14,576 nt of DNA from JBBDIM01 sp040880405. Its GTDB lineage: Bacteria; Planctomycetota; Planctomycetia; Pirellulales; Pirellulaceae. The translations under genes and the position numbers were made by a program. The notes below the pieces were generated by a model. It had not been told where the DNA came from. It made no database searches and was given only the letters and a program-made list of their open reading frames with translations. Below, one piece after another: positions 1 to 6,627 of the stretch. The DNA lies in the NCBI GenBank assembly GCA_040880405.1, contig JBBDIM010000172.1, positions 1 through 14,576 of the forward strand. Reading direction: 5' to 3'. Numbering within the stretch: the first letter of the stretch is position 1; each line of letters begins with the position of its first letter.

Positions 1-185
1 CGTTTCAAAAACAGACTTCGAGTGGATCAATGCTGCTCGATTAAATTGTGTCGGCCCTTTGGGCTTGGGTGGATTGGGGATGGTCCCCCATCGGCTCATT
101 CAGACGCAGAACGTGGATCATACCCTGATGGAACTTGCGATGGCGTTTGGACTTCTCGGAAGAGACGCGATCATCTCTCACTTCT

Positions 186-213
186 CATGCCCACGTTGGA
201 GGGCGTGGGCATG
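186..213 (-). repeat. CATGCCCACG hairpin repeat, copy 1
   Basis: A perfect 10-bp inverted repeat: CATGCCCACG at 186-195 and CGTGGGCATG at 204-213, with an 8-nt loop. Read on the - strand, 201-218 gives GGTGCCATGCCCACGCCC. The same 18 bases occur on the + strand at 14371-14388, so this is one copy of a dispersed element and not a chance palindrome. It looks like a REP-type intergenic repeat. Its function is unknown; at the DNA level it could be a mobile-repeat remnant, and at the RNA level a stable hairpin. Confidence 0.8.
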
Positions 214-349
214 GCACCCTGCCTGGAGGCGTGGCTACGAGGGGCACGTTTCTCCGTCGAACTCTGGAAATCTAGGGGAATGGAGTCGCGTTTGCCGACT
301 GTTTCTCGAAAAGTGCTCCTCATTCATCCGGTTTCTCGCCTCACGCTGA

Positions 350-378
350 TTGAAGGATGACGCTTGCCTGTTTAAAGT
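350..378 (+). promoter_or_regulatory. Weak sigma70-like promoter candidate for nuoI
   Basis: TTGAAG at 350-355 and TAAAGT at 373-378 are separated by 17 bases, and each matches its sigma70 consensus hexamer at four of six positions. It lies about 170 bases before the nuoI start. Such matches arise often by chance, and planctomycete promoter consensus sequences are poorly defined, so this is only a candidate. Confidence 0.2.
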
Positions 379-548
379 ACAGGGCGTTTGCCGAGTGAGG
401 CTGGCTCGCGACTGCTTCGCGGCGCAATTTACGGGCGCTGAGTGGTTCACGCGATCGCTGGGCCGCTGGGCAGACGCCTACCCACGGGGCACTCGACGGC
501 GAACCTGCCCCCGCTCCCCTGTCTTTTCCGCTCTCGCTGGAGAAACGT

Positions 549-1085
549 ATGTCCGATTGGTTTCGTAATCTGTTCATGGCGGTCAAGACCATTGCCGATG
601 GCATGGTGATCACGCTCCGGAACTGGTTTGCGACCTACGACAAGGACCGCAAGACCTTCACTGAGCATCATGCCTACCCCGAATTGCCGGCTCGCGTGGC
701 ACCCCGCTACCGTGGCTTCCACCGCTTCGATTTGACCACCTGCATCGCGTGCGATCAGTGTGCCAAGGCCTGCCCGGTCGATTGCATTTACATCGGCAAG
801 GAAAAATCCGAGGGCTCTAAGGGCTTCACGGTCACCAACTATACGATTGACTACACCAAGTGCATGTTCTGCGCCCTGTGCGTCGAGCCTTGCCCGGTCG
901 ATTGCATTTTCATGGGCGGGACCCTCGATTTAAGCTCGTATAGCCGGGATGGGTCGATTGTTGACTACTCCCGCCTGCCACTGGATGTGGCCTGGGGCCG
1001 CGCGACTTTGAATCCGACCGCAGTGGCGGAATCCAAATCGGTGCTGCACCCGGTGCATGGTGGACCGGCGAGTACTTCGAACTAG
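549..1085 (+). CDS. nuoI: NADH-quinone oxidoreductase subunit I (two 4Fe-4S ferredoxin)
   Basis: NuoI carries clusters N6a and N6b, which pass electrons through the peripheral arm of complex I towards N2 and quinone at the cytoplasmic face of the membrane. The 178-residue protein shows two CxxCxxCxxxCP motifs: Cys65, 68, 71, 75 and Cys105, 108, 111, 115. Each is followed by VDC(I). The N-terminus (residues 4-28, with WFRNLF and LRNWF) fits the amphipathic helix that lies on the membrane. Length is normal for the family. The ATG at 549 is preceded by GGAGA at 539-543 with good spacing. The gene sits alone at the 5' end instead of between nuoH and nuoJ, and the inverted repeat at 1090-1181 follows at once, so it may be transcribed apart from nuoA onward. 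Confidence 0.97.
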   Translation: MSDWFRNLFMAVKTIADGMVITLRNWFATYDKDRKTFTEHHAYPELPARVAPRYRGFHRFDLTTCIACDQCAKACPVDCIYIGKEKSEGSKGFTVTNYTIDYTKCMFCALCVEPCPVDCIFMGGTLDLSSYSRDGSIVDYSRLPLDVAWGRATLNPTAVAESKSVLHPVHGGPASTSN

Positions 1086-1089
1086 AGGG

Positions 1090-1181
1090 CTTGAAAAAGG
1101 GGTCAGGAACCTTTTTGGCTACCCTTCGACGTGGCCCGACCTCGCACGTGTGGAAAAAAGGGTCCTGACCCCTTTTTCAAG
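1090..1181. repeat. REPIN-like inverted repeat doublet (GGGGTCAGGA type)
   Basis: Two 27-nt arms face each other, at 1090-1116 and 1155-1181. Compared in the same orientation they match at 26 of 27 positions and share the core AAAAAGGGGTCAGGA. The 38-nt middle is unrelated to the arms. Each arm is itself an imperfect palindrome: AAAAAGG/CCTTTTT around a 9-nt loop on the left, AAAAAGGG/CCCTTTTT around a 7-nt loop on the right. This architecture of two palindromic units in inverted orientation is that of REPINs, which REP-associated tyrosine transposases (TnpA_REP) mobilise. No transposase gene is in the window. The T-tracts after GC pairs mean the arms could also act as a bidirectional terminator behind nuoI, which is inference. 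Confidence 0.8.
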
Positions 1182-1193
1182 CGGGTTGCCTAG

Positions 1194-1237
1194 TTGCAAA
1201 GCGGGCGGCTCACCTTAAAATTTTCGGTTAATAATTT
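1194..1237 (+). promoter_or_regulatory. AT-rich patch, possible promoter for nuoA onward
   Basis: In this GC-rich region, 1215-1237 is strikingly AT-rich: TTAAAA, then TTTTCGG, then TTAATAATTT. A TTGCAA sits upstream at 1194-1199. No pair of hexamers has ideal spacing, so I cannot name a start site. The patch lies just after the REPIN-like element and 145 bases before nuoA, where a separate promoter for the nuoA-to-nuoN genes would be expected. Confidence 0.25.
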
Positions 1238-1381
1238 CACCACGACCTCCTATCCGTGTGGCGGACATCTTGGTTTTGGCCAGGTGTGTGCATCCCCCCG
1301 ACTTATCTGAATACTTCACCCCGATGCACGTTCTACTGGAGCGGGCAGTTCGGGCTCAGGCGATGAAAGGCGAGTCGCTTC

Positions 1382-2011
1382 ATGGCACTCTCAACGACGA
1401 TCGTCGGCTACCTGCTGTTGTTCACGCTGGTCGGGTTCGGCTTTGTCCTGTTCAACATCCTGATCGGGAGCCTGCTGCGGCCCAACAATCCGCACGCGGA
1501 AAAGCTGGAGATTTACGAGTGTGGCGAGCCGACCATCGGTAGCAGCTTCGTGCAGTTCGACCTTCGCTTTTACGTGGTGGCGCTATTGTTCATTCTGTTC
1601 GACGTGGAAGTTGCGTTCTTCTTTCCCTGGGCGGTGGTCCTGGGGAAGGCGGCCCAGTTGGCCAGCAGCAACACGCCGATTGTCGTCGAGAACGAAGCGG
1701 GCCAATTGGTCCATGGCCCTGGGTATGAGGGGCTAATGGCTGAGCTAGGGATTCCGACCGATACGGCGATTTTGGCTTCCTCCGAAGCGGCCCAGCAAGG
1801 GACGACTCTGGTGAAAGAGGCGGCCACCAAGCTGGTGATGACCTCCGTGGTGGATATCGTCATCTTCTTCTCGATTTTGCTCATCGGGTTCGCCTATGTC
1901 TGGAAACGGGGTGACCTCGACTGGGTCAAGGCAACCACCGGGCAGAAGCCGATCGATCTGCACTTGGCTCCTGAGCCAACGCGGAGCAAGTCGTTGATGC
2001 CGGTATCGTGA
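1382..2011 (+). CDS. nuoA: NADH-quinone oxidoreductase subunit A, with long insert
   Basis: NuoA is a three-helix membrane subunit next to the quinone-binding junction of complex I. Family marks are YECGEP (residues 45-50, with conserved Cys47) in the cytoplasmic TM1-TM2 loop, and FDVE (Asp74, Glu76) within TM2. Membrane helices are about 8-30, 60-87 and 152-173. The protein has 209 residues, against roughly 120-150 usually. The extra length is mostly residues 91-147, between TM2 and TM3, where the E. coli protein has only about ten residues. Because TM3 ends in WKRGDLDWVK (positive, cytoplasmic), the insert should face the periplasm. The start at ATG 1382 has AAAGG at 1366-1370 upstream. nuoB, which normally follows, is absent; nuoC is next after 95 bases. 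Confidence 0.95.
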   Translation: MALSTTIVGYLLLFTLVGFGFVLFNILIGSLLRPNNPHAEKLEIYECGEPTIGSSFVQFDLRFYVVALLFILFDVEVAFFFPWAVVLGKAAQLASSNTPIVVENEAGQLVHGPGYEGLMAELGIPTDTAILASSEAAQQGTTLVKEAATKLVMTSVVDIVIFFSILLIGFAYVWKRGDLDWVKATTGQKPIDLHLAPEPTRSKSLMPVS

Positions 2012-2106
2012 TTGCCGGTGCGGTGGCAAGCTCCAGTGACGTAACGAATTAAAAAAGTCCAGCCGGTTTGGATCGATCGTCGATCGACGAGAATTGAGGA
2101 AGCAGC

Positions 2107-2637
2107 ATGAGCGGCGAGCAATTTCTCCAGACGCTAAAAAAACGGTTCGGCGATAAGATCACCGGCCACAACCTGGAAGCGATCGATCCTTGGATCGAGG
2201 TCTCGCCGGCTGGCTTGGTCGACCTGTGCCGCTACCTCCGGGACGAGCCAACCCTCAAGTTCAACTACCTGAACTGCATCTCAATGGTCGACTACCTAGA
2301 GCTCGACGAGAAGAAGGCAAAGAAGGTCGACTGGGAGCCGCACGTCGAAGTGGTGTACCACATGTCGAGCATCACCCACAAAACGACCCTGGTCGTGAAG
2401 GTGATCCTGCCCCGCTGGAAAGACGATGTGCCGTTCCAATTGCCGGAAGTCCCCTCGGTCTCTTCCGTCTGGAGCACCGCCGACTGGCACGAGCGGGAGG
2501 TGTACGACCTGTGCGGGATCTGGTTCACGGGGCACCCCGAAATGCGGCGGATTTTGTGTCCCGACGACTGGGAAGGGTACCCGCTGCGTAAGGATTACGA
2601 GATGCCGCTGGAGTATCACGGGATTCGAGGGCGGTAG
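2107..2637 (+). CDS. nuoC: NADH-quinone oxidoreductase subunit C (30 kDa)
   Basis: NuoC is a cofactor-free peripheral-arm subunit that packs against NuoD and NuoB near the quinone site. The family signature lies at residues 125-165: ADWHEREVYDLCGIWFTGHP, then MRRILCPDDWEGYPLRKDY. The N-terminal half (residues 1-115) is the usual alpha/beta domain, with FNYLNCISMVDY at 52-63. The 176-residue length fits a stand-alone NuoC and is not a NuoCD fusion. ATG 2107 has GAGGA at 2096-2100 with 6-base spacing. The 95-base gap after nuoA contains no trace of nuoB. A 10-bp perfect palindrome, GTCGATCGAC, lies at 2079-2088; I do not assign it a role. Confidence 0.96.
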   Translation: MSGEQFLQTLKKRFGDKITGHNLEAIDPWIEVSPAGLVDLCRYLRDEPTLKFNYLNCISMVDYLELDEKKAKKVDWEPHVEVVYHMSSITHKTTLVVKVILPRWKDDVPFQLPEVPSVSSVWSTADWHEREVYDLCGIWFTGHPEMRRILCPDDWEGYPLRKDYEMPLEYHGIRGR

Positions 2638-2716
2638 CCTTCGCGTCTCGGATTTCACTCGCCCCCTGAGGTTGGTCTCGGTGGGTGGGTTCACGTTCCG
2701 CAAGTGAGCAAAGAGT

Positions 2717-3919
2717 ATGGCCTCCGCTGAATCGCAAGTTGTCGAATTGGATGTCCGGACCGACGAAATGTTGGTCAACATGGGCCCCCAGCATCCCAGT
2801 ACCCACGGCGTGCTGCGGCTGGTACTGCGGACCGATGGGGAGATCATCTCGGAGGTGACGCCCCATATCGGTTATTTGCATCGCTGCGCCGATAAGATCG
2901 GGGAAAATCTCACTCCCCGGCAGTGGATTCCCTATACGGACCGGATGGATTATCTGGCCGCCATGAACATGAATCTCGGCTGGTCGCTGACCGTCGAGAA
3001 GCTGATGAAGTACGACCTGCCGGAAAAGGCTCGGCATACGCGCGTGATTATCGCGGAGATGGGCCGGATCGCCAGTCACTTGGTGGGGATGGGCACGTTT
3101 GGGCTGGACCTTGGATCGTTCAGCCCATTTTTGTATGCCTTTCGCGAGCGGGAAAAAATCCTCGATCTGTTCGAGGAGGTTTGCGGGGCCCGGCTCACTT
3201 ACAGCTACATCACGCCCGGCGGCGTCACGGCCGATTTGCCGCGGGGCTGGGTGGAGAGGTGCGAGGCATTTCTCGATCAGTTCCAACCGCAAATCGCGGA
3301 CTTCCATACCTTGCTGACCACCAATTCCATTTTTGTGAGCCGGACGGCCGGCGTCGGGGTCATGCCGGCCGAAATGGCGATCGACTTTGGCTGTTCCGGA
3401 GCAGTGCTGCGTGGCTCGGGGGTCGATTACGATTTGCGGCGGGATGGCGAGGAGCGGTACACCTCGCTGTACGACGGCTACGCGTTTGAAGTAATCGCCG
3501 AGCGAAACGGCAGCTATCCGAAAGACCATGTTTACCCCCACGTTCCGCCGCAGGCGGTGCTGGGAGATTGCTGGCACCGGTTTTACGTCCGGATGCTGGA
3601 AGTGATGCAGGCGATCGATCTGGTTCGCCAGGGAATCGAGAACTATCGAAAATCCGAGGGCGATTGGGGCACTCCCATGAAGCTCAGCACGAAGCTGCCC
3701 AAGGGAGAGGCTTACCTGGAGACCGAGTGCCCGCGCGGTCAGATGGGCTTTTATATCGTGAGCGATGGCAGTGGGCCGATTCCGCTGCGAGTTCGCTCGC
3801 GGAGCAGTTGCTTCTGCAACTTGTCGGTGGCGGCGACGTTGTGCAAAAACATTTTGATCGCGGACATTCCGGCGATTATCGGTTCGCTTGATGTCGTGAT
3901 GGGTGAAATCGACCGTTAG
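2717..3919 (+). CDS. nuoD: NADH-quinone oxidoreductase subunit D (49 kDa)
   Basis: NuoD forms the quinone-binding pocket with NuoB. Visible marks are NMGPQHPSTHGVLRLVL (residues 21-37), HIGYLHR (50-56) and DRMDYLAAM (75-83). His30 and Tyr79 have the same 49-residue separation as the quinone-contacting His and Tyr of the mammalian and Thermus proteins, so I take them as equivalents. The end, IIGSLDVVMGEIDR, is typical. Oddities: an insert of about 17 residues around 262-280 before GDCWHRF, PRGQMG in place of the usual PRGE, and two cysteines (365, 367) in RSRSSCFCNLS, where most homologues have RAPxFxNL. The length, 400 residues, is normal. The ATG at 2717 is the first in-frame start after a stop at 2705; the ribosome binding site is weak (AAAGAG, very close). 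Confidence 0.97.
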   Translation: MASAESQVVELDVRTDEMLVNMGPQHPSTHGVLRLVLRTDGEIISEVTPHIGYLHRCADKIGENLTPRQWIPYTDRMDYLAAMNMNLGWSLTVEKLMKYDLPEKARHTRVIIAEMGRIASHLVGMGTFGLDLGSFSPFLYAFREREKILDLFEEVCGARLTYSYITPGGVTADLPRGWVERCEAFLDQFQPQIADFHTLLTTNSIFVSRTAGVGVMPAEMAIDFGCSGAVLRGSGVDYDLRRDGEERYTSLYDGYAFEVIAERNGSYPKDHVYPHVPPQAVLGDCWHRFYVRMLEVMQAIDLVRQGIENYRKSEGDWGTPMKLSTKLPKGEAYLETECPRGQMGFYIVSDGSGPIPLRVRSRSSCFCNLSVAATLCKNILIADIPAIIGSLDVVMGEIDR

Positions 3920-4032
3920 GAGAAACCGAGGGCAATCGTGGTTGGCAAAGTCTCCCGCGATGCTAAGGATTTTCCGCGAAATATCCATTGCGACTGGTTT
4001 TAGTTGGATGATTGTCGCGTTATTATGAGCCG

Positions 4033-4063
4033 CAAGTTAGTCGGGACTAACTCCGTGAACTTG
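4033..4063 (+). repeat. Nested inverted repeat ahead of nuoH
   Basis: AGTTAGTC at 4035-4042 and GACTAACT at 4045-4052 form a perfect 8-bp inverted repeat separated by two bases. CAAGTT (4033-4038) and AACTTG (4058-4063) can form an alternative pairing. It lies in the 166-base nuoD-nuoH gap, just before the GAGGA (4071-4075) of nuoH. It could be an operator-like dyad or a 5' mRNA hairpin affecting nuoH translation. There is no T-tract, so it is not an intrinsic terminator. The role is unproven. Confidence 0.4.
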
Positions 4064-4085
4064 CCCCAGTGAGGATTGCCAAGAC

Positions 4086-5453
4086 GTGGCGGAGAACATA
4101 TCAACCTGGTTGCCTCCCGGCTGGGAACCGCTTGCCTATTTGGTGGCGGCGGTGCTGCAAGCGATTCTGATTATTCATATCTTCGCTCTGGGCGCGGTGG
4201 TGTTCATCTGGGCGGAGCGGAAAGTCTCCGGTCGGATTCAAGATCGGCTCGGCCCGACACGAACCGGTGGGGCCTTTGGTTGGCTGCAATCGTTGGCCGA
4301 CGGCGTCAAGCTCCTCTCCAAAGAGGACTTGATGCCCAAGGACGCCGATCCGCTGCTGTTTCGGATCGCTCCTTACCTCGCCTTCGCCGCCAGCTTCGCT
4401 GCCTTTTTGGTGTTGCCCTTTTCCAATGGCTGGGTCGCCCTGCATCTGAACGTGGCGATCTTCTTTTTGGTCGCCGTGCTGGGCTTGGAAGTGTTTGGCG
4501 TGATTTTGGCCGGGTACTCTTCCGGCTCGAAATGGTCGCTCTTCGGGGCGATGCGGCAGGCGGCTCAGGTGGTCAGTTATGAAGTGCCTTTGGGGATTTG
4601 CATTGTGATTCCGGTCATCATTGCCGGCTCGATGGATATGGTCACGATCGGCAACCAACAGCGGGGGCTGTTCACCAATTGGTTGGTCTTCCACGATCCA
4701 TTCACGATGATGGTCTTTTGGGTTTACGCCACTTGTGCGGTGGCGAGTGTGAACCGAGCCCCGTTCGACTTGGCCGAGGCCGAGAGTGAATTGGTGGCGG
4801 GCTTTCTAACCGAATATTCCGGCATCCGCTGGAGCTTGTTCTTCATGGCGGAATATGGCTCGATGTTCCTCGTTAGCGCGGTCGGCAGTGTGCTGTTTTT
4901 GGGTGGCTGGAATGGCCCGATCCCGATTTTCTCGCTATTGATCGACAATGTCCCGTGGCTGGCGGATAGCTGGATGTTCGTTTGGTTGGCCAACTTTTTC
5001 GGTCTGCTTAACGTCCTGCTAAAGGCCTCGCTCGGGGTGATCGCGATGATGTGGGTTCGCTGGACCTTCCCGCGGATGCGCGTCGACCAGGTGATCACCA
5101 CCTGCCTGAAATACTGTGTGCCGTTGGCCGCTTTCTGTTTCCTGGGAGTGGTCTTCTGGGTTTCCACCGGCCTGCCGTTTTTAAACGATCTGGCCCCGGC
5201 CGCACCTCGCTCGACGGTGCGTGAAGGGTGGATGGTCGAACGGGAGGAGCGGGTCGAGCGGACCCTTTCGCGTTTGGAGGCGGAGATCGCGGCGGCAGAG
5301 ACTCAGCCGGCGACGGTCGATGATGAGCCCGCAGCGGCGGAAGAGGCAAACGAGGCGGAACCGGTCGAGCCGACCGACGAGACAGTAAAAGCCGGAATGG
5401 ACGACGCGGATCGAGCCGCGGCCGTGGCCAGTTTGGCGGGAGGTGAGCAGTGA
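4086..5453 (+). CDS. nuoH: NADH-quinone oxidoreductase subunit H, with acidic C-terminal tail
   Basis: NuoH (ND1) anchors the peripheral arm and forms the quinone entry channel. Conserved stretches are WAERKVSGRIQDRLGP (42-57), KLLSKEDLMP (75-84), SGSKWSLFGAMRQAAQ (146-161) and NRAPFDLAEAESELVAGF (223-240), the acidic loop by the quinone cavity. Eight membrane helices are expected, the last near 347-362. The family norm is about 325-350 residues; here there are 455. The extra part is a charged tail (about 368-455), rich in Glu, Ala and Asp, with a helical, coiled-coil-like start (REGWMVEREERVERTLSRLE). The positive loop RWTFPRMR before the last helix is cytoplasmic, so the tail should be periplasmic. 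The start is GTG 4086, with GAGGA at 4071-4075. The stop overlaps the nuoJ start by four bases. Confidence 0.96.
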   Translation: MAENISTWLPPGWEPLAYLVAAVLQAILIIHIFALGAVVFIWAERKVSGRIQDRLGPTRTGGAFGWLQSLADGVKLLSKEDLMPKDADPLLFRIAPYLAFAASFAAFLVLPFSNGWVALHLNVAIFFLVAVLGLEVFGVILAGYSSGSKWSLFGAMRQAAQVVSYEVPLGICIVIPVIIAGSMDMVTIGNQQRGLFTNWLVFHDPFTMMVFWVYATCAVASVNRAPFDLAEAESELVAGFLTEYSGIRWSLFFMAEYGSMFLVSAVGSVLFLGGWNGPIPIFSLLIDNVPWLADSWMFVWLANFFGLLNVLLKASLGVIAMMWVRWTFPRMRVDQVITTCLKYCVPLAAFCFLGVVFWVSTGLPFLNDLAPAAPRSTVREGWMVEREERVERTLSRLEAEIAAAETQPATVDDEPAAAEEANEAEPVEPTDETVKAGMDDADRAAAVASLAGGEQ

Positions 5454-6220
5454 ACCAGGTAGCCTCGGGGCTTGTAACCTCCCAGTGGAATATCGCGACG
5501 CTCGGACTATTGGCGGCGTCCGATGGTGCCATCAACTGGCACACCCTCTTCTTTTTCATCTTCGCCTTGACTGCCTGCGGATTCGCTTTGGCGGTGTTGG
5601 TGTCGAGCCACGTCGTGCGGATGGCGTTTTTCCTGATCGTCAGCCTGTCGGCCGCGAGCGGCGTGATGTTCACCAGCGGAGCCCATTTCGTCGGCACGAT
5701 GCAGTTATTGATTTACGTCGGCGGGACGGTGGTTCTGCTGATTTTCGGCGTGATGCTGACCGCCCAAGAGGCCTTTATCACCCTCAAGACCAAGGCGGGT
5801 GATTGGGTGCTGGGCATCTTGGTCGGCGGAACGTTGCTGGCCCTGCTGGTGCAGGTGGCCTTCCTTGATCCCACTTGGCATTCGACCGATTACCAGCAGC
5901 GATTGGCGGCCCAACACGAGGCGGTTACCGAAGAGCTGCGACAGGAACTACTCGCGGGCCGAGACCGGAGCGAGCTTTCACCTGAGACGCTGCAAAAGCT
6001 GGCCGACTTGGAAAGCGAGATCGCTTCCGGGTTTCCGGAAAACGTCGGCCGCATTGGGTTGGCCCTCGTCGGAGTTCGGGCAGATACCACCGACGAGTCG
6101 GTGGGGCTGGCCGGGTATTTATTGCCGTTTGAAATTGTATCGGTCCACTTGGTGGTGGTCTTGGTCGGGGCGGCTTATCTGGCGCGGGCCAAACGTCGGC
6201 GGACCGATTTAATTGAGTAG
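5450..6220 (+). CDS. nuoJ: NADH-quinone oxidoreductase subunit J, with long periplasmic loop
   Basis: NuoJ (ND6) is a five-helix subunit whose third helix contains the bulge that takes part in coupling. That helix is seen at 81-104 (QLLIYVGGTVVLLIFGVMLT). Other helices are about 33-52, 57-75, 119-139 and 222-245 (YLLPFEIVSVHLVVVLVGAAYLA, with buried Glu228). The length is 256, against roughly 165-200 usually. Residues 140-218 form a hydrophilic, mostly helical insert with many Glu, Gln and Arg between TM4 and TM5. TM5 ends in RAKRRR, a cytoplasmic anchor, so the insert should be periplasmic. GTG 5450 overlaps the nuoH stop (GTGA) and has GGGAGGTGAG just upstream, so translation is probably coupled. 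nuoI, which normally sits between nuoH and nuoJ, is not here. Confidence 0.93.
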   Translation: MNQVASGLVTSQWNIATLGLLAASDGAINWHTLFFFIFALTACGFALAVLVSSHVVRMAFFLIVSLSAASGVMFTSGAHFVGTMQLLIYVGGTVVLLIFGVMLTAQEAFITLKTKAGDWVLGILVGGTLLALLVQVAFLDPTWHSTDYQQRLAAQHEAVTEELRQELLAGRDRSELSPETLQKLADLESEIASGFPENVGRIGLALVGVRADTTDESVGLAGYLLPFEIVSVHLVVVLVGAAYLARAKRRRTDLIE

Positions 6221-6291
6221 CCGATTTAAACGAGTCAATCGTGGCTGCCGCCAGTTATCGTCATAGGCACTTATCGTAACGGGACGTATCC

Positions 6292-6627
6292 ATGGGATTT
6301 TTGAGCGAGCCGGTCGGATTGTCGCACTACTTGGCGGTAGGGGCGTTCATGTTCGTCATGGGGGCAGTCTGCATGGCCACCAAGCGGAATACGCTGGGAA
6401 TCCTGATGGGGGTGGAGTTGATCCTGAACGGGGCGAATATCAACTTCCTGGCCTTCGCAAGTCCTTATTTTCGGGAAGACAACCTCGGCCTGGACGGACA
6501 CATGCTGGCGCTGTTCGTCATTGTGTTGGCCGCGGCCGAAGCGGCGGTCGCCTTGGCGATTGCCTTGAATTTTTACAATAACCACGCGACTATCGACGTC
6601 GACCGCGCAAGTGAATTGAGGGGCTAA
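6292..6627 (+). CDS. nuoK: NADH-quinone oxidoreductase subunit K
   Basis: NuoK (ND4L) is a three-helix subunit in the proton path between NuoH/J and the antiporter-like subunits. The 111-residue protein has the expected helices at about 11-29, 35-57 and 71-94. GVELILNGANINF carries Glu42, and LAAAEAAVALAI carries Glu83; these correspond to the two membrane glutamates (Glu36 and Glu72 in E. coli) needed for coupling. The TM2-TM3 loop (SPYFREDNLGLDGH) is a few residues longer than in E. coli. ATG 6292 follows GGGA at 6281-6284. The stop codon TAA shares its last base with the nuoL start (TAATG), which points to translational coupling. Confidence 0.96.
   Translation: MGFLSEPVGLSHYLAVGAFMFVMGAVCMATKRNTLGILMGVELILNGANINFLAFASPYFREDNLGLDGHMLALFVIVLAAAEAAVALAIALNFYNNHATIDVDRASELRG

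Larger units (their letters stand above)
1..548. other. Upstream intergenic region, no supported gene
   Basis: I see no gene here that I can support. The open frames that cross this stretch run straight through a palindromic repeat (186-213), overlap each other on both strands, and show no recognisable protein family. The region ends with the ribosome binding site of nuoI. It holds the CATGCCCACG hairpin and one weak promoter candidate, both listed separately. The gene upstream of nuoI lies outside the window, so nuoI is probably the first gene of its transcript, though this is inference. Confidence 0.6.

Noticed and set aside
22..360. Open frames of 96-112 codons before nuoI
   Set aside because: They run through a palindromic repeat, overlap each other, match no family I know and lack a good ribosome binding site.
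1090..1181. CRISPR repeat pair
   Set aside because: There are only two units and they are inverted, not direct; no spacer array or cas gene is present.
1258..1542. 94-codon open frame ahead of and overlapping nuoA
   Set aside because: It overlaps nuoA in another frame; past the nuoA start its translation is an off-frame reading of a clear NuoA gene.
2012..2106. Possible degraded nuoB between nuoA and nuoC
   Set aside because: The 95 bases are far too short, and no CC-containing NuoB motif or fragment is visible in any frame.
2525..3988. 487-codon open frame on the - strand opposite nuoD
   Set aside because: It is antisense to a gene with clear NuoD motifs; long antisense frames are common in GC-rich genes. 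Its translation is low in hydrophobic structure and has no recognisable domain.
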